A stretch of DNA of 10,744 nucleotides from NCBI GenBank assembly GCA_045577595.1, contig JAZNIR010000077.1, positions 1 to 10,744 of the forward strand, written 5' to 3'. The stretch comes from Scatosoma sp045577595. Its GTDB lineage: Bacteria > Bacillota > Clostridia > Christensenellales > Borkfalkiaceae. Shown piece after piece: positions 5,012 to 10,744 of the stretch; positions within the stretch are counted from its first letter, which is position 1, and the number at the start of each line of letters is the position of its first letter. Position numbers and translations under genes: made by a program. Under the pieces are notes generated by a model. That model ran no database searches. It worked only from the letters and a program-made list of their open reading frames with translations, and was not told where the DNA came from.

Positions 5012-6763
5012 ATGAAAGAAACTCAAATTATGCTTACCAATCAAGCAATCGCGCGCGGTGCGTACGAAGCGGGGGTGAAAGTGCTTTCCGCTTATCCCGG
5101 TACGCCCAGCACGGAAATTGCGGAAAACGTTGCGAAATACGACGAAGTGTACGCCGAATGGGCGCCCAACGAAAAGGTGGCGGTGGAAGTAGCCGTCGGG
5201 GCGGCGATTGCGGGCGTGCGCGCGATGGCGTGTATGAAACACGTGGGCGTAAACGTAGCGGCTGACCCGTTGTTTACGGCGTCGTACACGGGCGTGAACG
5301 GCGGTTTGGTTATCGTCGTTGCGGACGACCCGGGAATGCACTCGTCGCAAAACGAACAAGATTCCCGCTACTATGCAAGAAGCGCGCATTTGCCTATGCT
5401 CGAACCGTCTTGCGCGCAAGAAGCGAAAGAATTCGTGAAAATTGCGTATGAAATTAGCGAGAAATTTGATACGCCCGTATTTTTACGGGAAACGACGCGC
5501 GTCGCGCACTCGCACGGCGTCGTAGAACTTTGTAAGCGGACGGAAATTCCCCGTCGCCCTTACGAAAAGGACGTTAGAAAATACGTATGTATGCCCGCTA
5601 ATGCGATTTTGCGCCACGTCGTCGTGGAAGAGCGGGATAAAGAACTCGGCGAATACGTCAACACGCTTTCTATCAACCGCGCGGAATATACAAGCGAAAA
5701 GGAAATCGGCGTAGTGTGTTCGGGGGTGGTGTACGAATACGTAAAAGAAGCGTTGCCAAAAGCAAACGTATTTAAAATCGGTACGCTCTATCCCTTGCCT
5801 ATCCAAGCGATAGCCGACTTTGCGAAAAAGGTAAGTAAACTGTACGTAATCGAAGAACTCGAACCGTACGTGGAAGAAGCGTTGAAAGCAAGCGGGATTG
5901 CGTGCGAAGGGAAGTCGATTTTTTCCGTGCAAGGCGAACTTTCCGTGTCGACGATAGCGCAAAAACTCGGCAACAGCGAAGGATTTACGGCGATTTCTGC
6001 AAAAGCGGAAATTCCCGTCCGCCCGCCCGTAATGTGCGCGGGTTGTCCGCATAGAGGGGTGTTTTACGTACTCAATAAATTAAAATTGACGGTAAACGGG
6101 GATATCGGTTGTTATACGCTCGGCGCGGTTGCGCCCCTTTCGGCGGTGGATACTTGCGTTTGTATGGGCGCGTCGGTGGGTATGGCGCACGGTTTTAAAA
6201 AGGCGACGGACGGCGAAAGCAACAACGTCGCGGTTATCGGCGATTCTACCTTTTTACATAGCGGTGTAACGGGGCTTATCAACGCGGTGTATAACCAAAG
6301 CGATATAACCTTGCTGATATTAGATAACTCGACGACGGGTATGACGGGGCATCAACAACACCCTGCGACGGGTAAAAATTTAAAAGGCGAGAAAGCGCCC
6401 GTCGTACTTTTGGACGAACTTTGCAAAGCGTGTGGCGTAAAAGATTTGCAAATCGTAGACGCGTACGACGTAGTGGCGGTGGAAAACGCGGTGAAAAAGG
6501 CGATTGCAACCAAAGAAGTAAGCGTGATTATCGCGCAACGCCCTTGCGCTTTGTTGGATAAATCGCCCAAGCCGAAAGTGGAAGTGAAAGATTGTAAAAA
6601 ATGCGGGAAGTGTATGAAACTCGGCTGTCCCGCCATCAGCAAAGGGGAAAACGGAATCGTAATCGACAGCGCGCAATGCGTCGGTTGCGAAGTGTGCGTG
6701 CAAGTATGCCCGTTTGATTGCCTTTCTTTAATCAGCGAAAACAAAGGGGGTAAAAACGTATGA
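5012..6763 (+). CDS. iorA: Indolepyruvate:ferredoxin oxidoreductase, alpha subunit
   Basis: The 583-residue subunit has the family's full length and order. An N-terminal pyrimidine-binding-like domain (NQAIARGAYEAGVKVLSAYP, PGTPSTEI, then APNEKVAVEVAVGAAIAG) is followed by a transketolase-C-like domain, then the TPP domain with CAGCPHRG, GDSTF (410-414) and LDNSTTGMTGHQQHP (437-451). The C-terminal ferredoxin module has two [4Fe-4S] motifs: Cys528/531/534 with Cys539-Pro, and Cys556/559/562 with Cys566-Pro. With IorB it oxidatively decarboxylates aryl pyruvates (indole-, phenyl-, hydroxyphenylpyruvate) to aryl-acetyl-CoA and reduces ferredoxin; the reverse direction supports aromatic amino acid synthesis from arylacetates. 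AGGAAAAG lies before the ATG. The stop overlaps the iorB start (ATGA), so the subunits are translationally coupled. Confidence 0.96.
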   Translation: MKETQIMLTNQAIARGAYEAGVKVLSAYPGTPSTEIAENVAKYDEVYAEWAPNEKVAVEVAVGAAIAGVRAMACMKHVGVNVAADPLFTASYTGVNGGLVIVVADDPGMHSSQNEQDSRYYARSAHLPMLEPSCAQEAKEFVKIAYEISEKFDTPVFLRETTRVAHSHGVVELCKRTEIPRRPYEKDVRKYVCMPANAILRHVVVEERDKELGEYVNTLSINRAEYTSEKEIGVVCSGVVYEYVKEALPKANVFKIGTLYPLPIQAIADFAKKVSKLYVIEELEPYVEEALKASGIACEGKSIFSVQGELSVSTIAQKLGNSEGFTAISAKAEIPVRPPVMCAGCPHRGVFYVLNKLKLTVNGDIGCYTLGAVAPLSAVDTCVCMGASVGMAHGFKKATDGESNNVAVIGDSTFLHSGVTGLINAVYNQSDITLLILDNSTTGMTGHQQHPATGKNLKGEKAPVVLLDELCKACGVKDLQIVDAYDVVAVENAVKKAIATKEVSVIIAQRPCALLDKSPKPKVEVKDCKKCGKCMKLGCPAISKGENGIVIDSAQCVGCEVCVQVCPFDCLSLISENKGGKNV

Positions 6764-7329
6764 CGAACGTTTTGATTTCAGGGGTAGGCGGACAAGGCAC
6801 GCTCCTTGCGTCTCGCGTACTCGGTAAATACGCGTTACTTGGCGGATACGATTGTAAAATGAGCGAAATACACGGTATGAGCCAACGTGGCGGTAGCGTA
6901 ACGACGCACGTGCGGATTGGCGAAAAGGTATATTCTCCCGTCGTTTGGGAAGGGGGCGCGGATATCGTGCTCGCATTCGAACGGCTGGAAGGGGCGCGCG
7001 TGAAACAGTTTTTGAAAAAAGACGGCGTAATGCTCGTCAACGACGAAAAAATACTTCCTATGCCTTGCATTACGGGGGTGGCGGTGTATCCCGACGACGT
7101 AAAAGAACGGTTACAAGCGGAATTTAAAAACGTGCGTTTCGTTCCTGCAAAAACGCTTGCGGGGCAAGCGGGCAGTGAAAAAGCGACGAATATCGTAATG
7201 CTCGGCTGTATGTGCAAACTGTGCGGATTGGACAAAGATTTAATGGAACAAGCGGTTTCCGCTTGCGTGCCCGAAAAGTTTAAACAGTTGAATTTACAAG
7301 CGTTTGCGCTTGGTTACGATTACGTATAA
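6760..7329 (+). CDS. iorB: Indolepyruvate:ferredoxin oxidoreductase, beta subunit
   Basis: The 189-residue protein begins MTNVLISGVGGQGTLLASRVLG, the gamma-type domain of 2-oxoacid:ferredoxin oxidoreductases with its GVGGQG loop (8-13). It is followed by SEIHGMSQRGGSVTTHVRIG (35-54), another highly conserved segment. It is the small partner of IorA in an (alpha-beta)2-type enzyme acting on aryl pyruvates with TPP, CoA and ferredoxin in the cytosol. The length is normal. The start overlaps the iorA stop by four bases (ATGA), with AAAGGGGG as ribosome site inside the iorA end; such overlap usually keeps subunit amounts equal. It ends 22 bases before the paaK start. Confidence 0.95.
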   Translation: MTNVLISGVGGQGTLLASRVLGKYALLGGYDCKMSEIHGMSQRGGSVTTHVRIGEKVYSPVVWEGGADIVLAFERLEGARVKQFLKKDGVMLVNDEKILPMPCITGVAVYPDDVKERLQAEFKNVRFVPAKTLAGQAGSEKATNIVMLGCMCKLCGLDKDLMEQAVSACVPEKFKQLNLQAFALGYDYV

Positions 7330-7351
7330 GATAAAAAAGAAGGTGAAAACA

Positions 7352-8656
7352 ATGCAGTACTTCCAAAAAGAAATAGAAACGATGAGCAAAGAAGAAAAAC
7401 GCGCGTTACAATCAAAGCGTTTGGTGAAAATCGTAAAATACGCGTACGAAAATCAAGCGCCGTATCGCGCCAAAATGGACGCTATCGGTTTAAAACCCGA
7501 AGATATTAAATCTATCGACGATATATCGAAACTGCCTTTTACGGTAAAACAAGATTTGCGCGACGCGTATCCGTTTGGAATGATGGCGCGTCCTAAACGC
7601 GATTTGGTACGTTTGCACGCGTCCAGCGCGACGACGGGCAAACTGACGGTGGCGGGTTATACGCAAAACGATATCGACGTATGGGGAGAATGTGCAGCCC
7701 GTTCGCTGGTTATGGCGGGCGCGTCGCCCGATTCCGTCGTACACGTGGCGTACGGCTACGGCTTGTTTACGGGCGGTTTGGGTATGCACTACGGCGGTGA
7801 AAAATTGGGCGCGGTGGTCGTGCCTGCGTCGGCGGGTAATACGCAAAAGCAAATCCAATTACTTGCCGATTTCGAGGCGGATATCATTTGTTGCACCCCC
7901 TCGTACATAATCTACTTGGCGGAAGAAATGGATAGGCTTGGTTTAAAAGCGGGCAAAGATATCAAACTCAAAGGTGGGGTATTCGGCGCGGAAGCGTGGT
8001 CGGAAGGAATGCGGGAAGACATTGAAAAACGGCTTGGCATACGCGCTTGCGATATTTACGGGCTTTCGGAAATTGCAGGGCCCGGCGTGGCTTGCGATTG
8101 CGAATTTAAAACGGGTATGCACTTCCAAGACGACCATTTCTATCCCGAAATCGTCGACGTGGATACGCTGGAACCGGTGGCTATGGGCGAATCGGGCGAA
8201 CTCGTTATTACGACGCTCACCAAAGAAGGTATGCCCCTTATCCGTTACCGTACGCGGGATATCGCCAGCTTAAACGACGACGTATGCCCTTGCGGAAGAA
8301 CGTCGGTGAAGCTGAATAAAATCACGGGCAGAAGCGACGATATGTTGATTATTCGCGGGGTAAACGTGTTCCCGTCGCAAATCGAAAGCGTGCTTTTGAA
8401 AAACGAAAATATTACGCCCAATTATCATATTAACGTGGATAGAATTAACAATCTCGACGTAATGGAAATCGTCGTGGAACTTTCCCCGTCCGTATCGCTC
8501 GACGAAGTGGCGCACGTGGAAGAAATCCGCAAACGGCTTGCGTCGGATATGGCGTCCGCGCTTTCGGTAAGCGCGAAAATCACGCTCGTTTCGCCGGGTA
8601 CGGTTGCCCGTAGCGAAGGAAAAGCGAAACGCATCACCGATAAAAGAAAACTGTAA
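7352..8656 (+). CDS. paaK: Phenylacetate-CoA ligase family enzyme (AMP-forming)
   Basis: The 434-residue enzyme matches the PaaK branch of ANL adenylate-forming ligases. Visible motifs are the N-terminal RALQSKRLVKIVKYAYEN, the phosphate loop HASSATTGKLTVAGYT (89-104), YGYGLFTGGLGMHYGGEKLG, the DIYGLSE motif (234-240), the hinge GRSDDMLIIRGVNVFPSQIE, and the C-terminal GKAKRITDKRK with the likely catalytic Lys424. It activates an aryl acetate (phenyl-, indole- or hydroxyphenylacetate) with ATP and CoA. I chose the ATG at 7352 over an upstream in-frame one at 7304, because the former has GAAGGTG at good distance and the latter lies inside iorB. Odd: the usual loop SSGTTGKPT reads SSATTGKLT here (Ala93, Leu98). 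The neighbours iorAB and the ACT gene support an aryl-acid substrate. Confidence 0.94.
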   Translation: MQYFQKEIETMSKEEKRALQSKRLVKIVKYAYENQAPYRAKMDAIGLKPEDIKSIDDISKLPFTVKQDLRDAYPFGMMARPKRDLVRLHASSATTGKLTVAGYTQNDIDVWGECAARSLVMAGASPDSVVHVAYGYGLFTGGLGMHYGGEKLGAVVVPASAGNTQKQIQLLADFEADIICCTPSYIIYLAEEMDRLGLKAGKDIKLKGGVFGAEAWSEGMREDIEKRLGIRACDIYGLSEIAGPGVACDCEFKTGMHFQDDHFYPEIVDVDTLEPVAMGESGELVITTLTKEGMPLIRYRTRDIASLNDDVCPCGRTSVKLNKITGRSDDMLIIRGVNVFPSQIESVLLKNENITPNYHINVDRINNLDVMEIVVELSPSVSLDEVAHVEEIRKRLASDMASALSVSAKITLVSPGTVARSEGKAKRITDKRKL

Positions 8657-8677
8657 TAAGGCAAGGAGTATAGGAAA

Positions 8678-9079
8678 ATGATTCAACAAATCGCAGTATT
8701 TTTGGAAAACAAAGAAGGCAGAGTAAGCGCTTGCTGTAAAGTACTCAAAGACGCGGGCGTGAATATGCAATCGTTGTCGATTGCGGACACGAAAGAATTC
8801 GGCATTTTGCGTATCATCACCGACGATAACGAGCGCGCGCTTTCCGTTTTAAAAGACGCGGGATTTTTGTCGACGATAGTACAGCTCGTCGCGTTGGAAG
8901 TGCCCGACAAATCGGGCGCGCTTGCCGAATATTTGATTAAGCTCAACGACGGCGGGGTAAATATCGAATATATGTACTCGTTTGCGGGCAAGGACGGACA
9001 CGCGCAAATCGGCTTTAAGACGGCGACGCCCGAGCTTGCGGTGGAAATTTTACAAAACGCAGGCGCAAAAATTATTTAA
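8678..9079 (+). CDS. Tandem ACT-domain protein
   Basis: The 133-residue protein consists of two ACT domains with no other part: about 4-65 (QIAVFLENKEGRVSACCKVL...GVNMQSLSIADTKEFGILRI) and about 69-133 (LVALEVPDKSGALAEYLIKL...GVNIEYMYSFAG). Each shows the beta-alpha-beta pattern and the Gly at the first turn, where ACT domains bind amino acids at a dimer interface. Stand-alone tandem ACT genes of this size commonly accompany paaK/ior genes in anaerobes. A role as aromatic-amino-acid sensor acting on the ligase or oxidoreductase is plausible but unproven. AAGGAG precedes the ATG; the gap from paaK is 21 bases, so it is in the same operon. Confidence 0.9.
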   Translation: MIQQIAVFLENKEGRVSACCKVLKDAGVNMQSLSIADTKEFGILRIITDDNERALSVLKDAGFLSTIVQLVALEVPDKSGALAEYLIKLNDGGVNIEYMYSFAGKDGHAQIGFKTATPELAVEILQNAGAKII

Positions 9080-9112
9080 AAAGCGACGATTATTAAAAAA
9101 GCGGAAAATCGA

Positions 9113-9574
9113 ATGAAAAAAATAGCAAGTTTTACAATCAATCACGATACGCTCCAAAAAGGAATGTACGTATCCCGTATCGACGGCGACGTGATTACGT
9201 ACGATATACGTATGAAACTTCCCAACGGCGGAGATTATTTATCTACGGGCGTAGCGCATACTATCGAACATCTTTTCGCCACCTTTGCGCGCAACGGCGC
9301 GTATAAAGACAGCGTAATTTACGTAGGCCCTATGGGCTGTCGCACCGGCTTTTATTTGCTACTTCGAGGCGACGTGCCGTATGCAAACGCGATTGCGCTC
9401 GTGCAAGAGAGTATGCGTTTTATCGCGGATTTCGACGGGGAAATTTTCGGCGCAACGAAGGCGGAATGCGGGAATTATCTCGACCACGATTTGCTCGGAG
9501 CAAAGAAAATCGGCGAAGAAATGTGCGACGTATTGAAAAGTTGGACGGAAAACGATTTGCAATATAAGGAGTAA
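9113..9574 (+). CDS. luxS: S-ribosylhomocysteine lyase (AI-2 synthase)
   Basis: The 153-residue protein is a full-length LuxS. It has the metal motif HTIEHLFATFARN with His49, Glu52 and His53, the active-site cysteine Cys76 in GPMGCRTGFYLLLRG, and the third metal ligand Cys119 in ATKAECGNYLDHDL. It cleaves S-ribosylhomocysteine to homocysteine and DPD, the precursor of autoinducer-2, as a cytosolic step of the activated methyl cycle. No SAH nucleosidase, metE/metH or cysteine gene is next to it. It lies 33 bases after the ACT gene with only a weak GGAAAA ribosome site and no visible promoter or terminator in between. The next gene starts two bases after its stop. It therefore seems to be carried on the aryl-acid operon transcript, an unusual setting. 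Confidence 0.96.
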   Translation: MKKIASFTINHDTLQKGMYVSRIDGDVITYDIRMKLPNGGDYLSTGVAHTIEHLFATFARNGAYKDSVIYVGPMGCRTGFYLLLRGDVPYANAIALVQESMRFIADFDGEIFGATKAECGNYLDHDLLGAKKIGEEMCDVLKSWTENDLQYKE

Positions 9575-9576
9575 GT

Positions 9577-10098
9577 ATGCAAGATATTTTAGAGCTTATC
9601 AAATCGCGTAGAAGCGTAAAAAAATTTAAAAGCGACCCCGTTCCCAAAGCATTGATTGAAAAAATCGTGGAAGCGGGCAGTTGGGCGCCGACGGGGCGGA
9701 ATTGGCAATCGCCGATTATTTTAGCGGTAACGAATAAAGAAATTCGGGATAAACTTTCCCGCTTAAACTTTTTATCCGATTCGGATAAACGCGTCGACCC
9801 GTTTTACGGCGCGCCCGTCGTTTTGGTGGTTTTGGCGGATAAAACCAAACACACGTACGTTTACGACGGCTCGCTCGTAATGGGAAATATGTTGTTGGAA
9901 GCACATTCGCTTGGGCTTGGCGCGTGTTGGATACACCGCGCGAAAGAAACGTTTAACTCGGAAGAAGGCAAGGCGATTTTAAAAGAGCTTGGCATAGAAG
10001 GCGAATACGAAGGAATCGGCAACTGCGTAGTCGGTTATCCCGATATGACGCCTGCGGAAAAACCGCGTAAAGAAAATTGGGTGTATTACGTAGAGTAA
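9577..10098 (+). CDS. Nitroreductase-family FMN oxidoreductase
   Basis: The 173-residue protein has the short nitroreductase plan: N-terminal LELIKSRRSVKKFKSDPVP with the FMN-phosphate-binding RRS (11-13), GSWAPTGRNWQSP (about 34-46), the central PVVLVVLADK strand, DGSLVMGNMLLEAHSLGLGACWI (97-119) and a C-terminal VVGYP. Members are usually FMN-bound homodimers that reduce quinones, nitro compounds, enones or flavins with NAD(P)H; the physiological substrate here cannot be read. AAGGAG of its ribosome site lies within the last codons of luxS and the start is two bases after the luxS stop, so translation is likely coupled. A redox function beside ferredoxin-linked metabolism is possible but not shown. 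Confidence 0.92.
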   Translation: MQDILELIKSRRSVKKFKSDPVPKALIEKIVEAGSWAPTGRNWQSPIILAVTNKEIRDKLSRLNFLSDSDKRVDPFYGAPVVLVVLADKTKHTYVYDGSLVMGNMLLEAHSLGLGACWIHRAKETFNSEEGKAILKELGIEGEYEGIGNCVVGYPDMTPAEKPRKENWVYYVE

Positions 10099-10113
10099 AA
10101 GGGATTTACCAAA

Positions 10114-10744
10114 ATGAGAGTAGGGGTGTCGACGGCGTCGCTGTTTTTGCGCAAACAAAACGAAGAAGCTTTGCCTTTATTAAACGAACTCGGCGTGCGT
10201 ACGGCGGAAGTGTTTTTAACCACCTTTTCCGAATACGAAAAAGCGTTTGCCGAAAAATTAAGCGCGGTGAAAAGGAACGTGGAAATCAATTCCGTACATA
10301 TTTTAAACACGCAGTTCGAACCGCAACTGTTCGGCGCGCATCCGCGCGTTCGTCAAGACGCCTTTTTTTGGCTGGATAAAGTGCTCGATTGCGCGGGGGT
10401 GTTGGGCGCGCCCTATTACACCTTTCACGGTACGGCGCGGGTGAAACGCGCTTCCCGCTCGGGCGACAAGGACGATTTTACAAGCATTATCGACGGCTTT
10501 CGCCGTATCGACGACGCTTGTAAGAAAAAGGGCGTAACCTTGTGTTTGGAAAACGTGGAATGGTCTACGTACAACCGTGTGGGCGTATTTTCCAAAATTA
10601 AGCAAGGCTTGCCCGATTTAAAAGGGGTGCTGGATATCAAACAAGCGCGCATATCAGGGTATCCGTACGAAGAATATTTAAACGAAATGGGGCAAAGCAT
10701 CGCTTACGCGCACCTTTCCGATATCGACGAAAGGGGTAAAATGT
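10114..10744 (+). CDS. Sugar-phosphate isomerase/epimerase-like TIM-barrel protein (partial)
   Basis: The first 210 codons are present and the gene runs off the right end. MRVGVSTASLFLR, ELGVRTAEVFLTTFSEY, the strand GAPYYTFHGTA, VTLCLENVEW, GVLDIKQARISGYP and IAYAHLSDID follow the order of strands of the AP-endonuclease-2/xylose-isomerase-like TIM barrel. Expected metal-binding positions are filled by His in YTFHG, Glu in LENVEW, Asp in LDIKQ and His in AHLSD; the place where many members have His after the Asp (LDxxHA) is Gln here. Relatives act on sugar or sugar-phosphate substrates (isomerases, epimerases) or on DNA abasic sites; I cannot choose a substrate. Start chosen at 10114 with AAAAGGGA upstream, 15 bases after the nitroreductase stop, consistent with the same operon. 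Confidence 0.87.
   Translation, partial: MRVGVSTASLFLRKQNEEALPLLNELGVRTAEVFLTTFSEYEKAFAEKLSAVKRNVEINSVHILNTQFEPQLFGAHPRVRQDAFFWLDKVLDCAGVLGAPYYTFHGTARVKRASRSGDKDDFTSIIDGFRRIDDACKKKGVTLCLENVEWSTYNRVGVFSKIKQGLPDLKGVLDIKQARISGYPYEEYLNEMGQSIAYAHLSDIDERGKM

Noticed and set aside
4934..5419. Minus-strand open frame of 161 codons over the iorA start
   Set aside because: Arg/His-rich antisense shadow of iorA without a start signal.
7304..7351. Upstream in-frame ATG for the ligase gene
   Set aside because: It lies inside iorB, adds 16 basic residues unlike PaaK N-termini, and lacks a ribosome site; ATG 7352 has GAAGGTG upstream.
10077..10379. Plus-strand open frame of 100 codons
   Set aside because: It overlaps the end of the nitroreductase and the start of the TIM-barrel gene in another frame and shows no family features.

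Overview
The window reads as a chromosomal segment of an anaerobic, medium-GC Firmicute (Clostridia-like). Supporting signs are SigA-type TTGACA/TATAAT promoters with 17-bp spacers, purine-rich Shine-Dalgarno sites, a lipobox lipoprotein, a collagen-like surface protein, luxS, and an oxygen-sensitive ferredoxin-dependent 2-oxoacid oxidoreductase. No species can be named from the sequence alone. No RNA genes, insertion sequences or CRISPR arrays were seen.

Left part (1-1604): the 3' end of a collagen-like Gly-X-Y protein stops at 191. A terminator at 205-232 works in both directions and also serves a convergent gene on the minus strand. That gene (231-501) is an XRE/Cro-type repressor broken by a frameshift, best explained by loss of one AT pair. 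Between it and a family 2 glycosyltransferase (636-1604) lies a compact control region: a perfect consensus promoter and three ACCA-containing operator-like sites spaced exactly 30 bp apart, the last a perfect inverted repeat at the transcription start. A repressor controlling the glycosyltransferase, now lost, is the natural reading; this is inference.

Middle part (1605-4461): a secreted lipoprotein with an M1 aminopeptidase fold in which all three zinc ligands and the catalytic tyrosine position are replaced (a likely pseudoenzyme), preceded by a stem-loop leader. It is followed by a promoter, an FmdB-type zinc-ribbon protein and an RluA-family pseudouridine synthase, closed by a strong terminator.

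Right part (4483-10744, running off the end): a perfect consensus promoter with an extended -10 element starts a tight train of eight same-strand genes with no visible internal terminator: PaaI-like hotdog thioesterase, iorA, iorB, phenylacetate-CoA ligase (paaK), tandem-ACT protein, luxS, nitroreductase and a sugar-phosphate-isomerase-like TIM barrel (partial). The first five form a coherent aromatic 2-oxoacid/aryl-acetyl-CoA module. IorAB interconverts arylpyruvates and arylacetyl-CoA with ferredoxin, the ligase and thioesterase connect arylacetyl-CoA with free arylacetate, and the ACT protein may sense an aromatic amino acid. The placement of luxS (autoinducer-2 / activated methyl cycle) directly after this module is the most notable feature of the operon layout.
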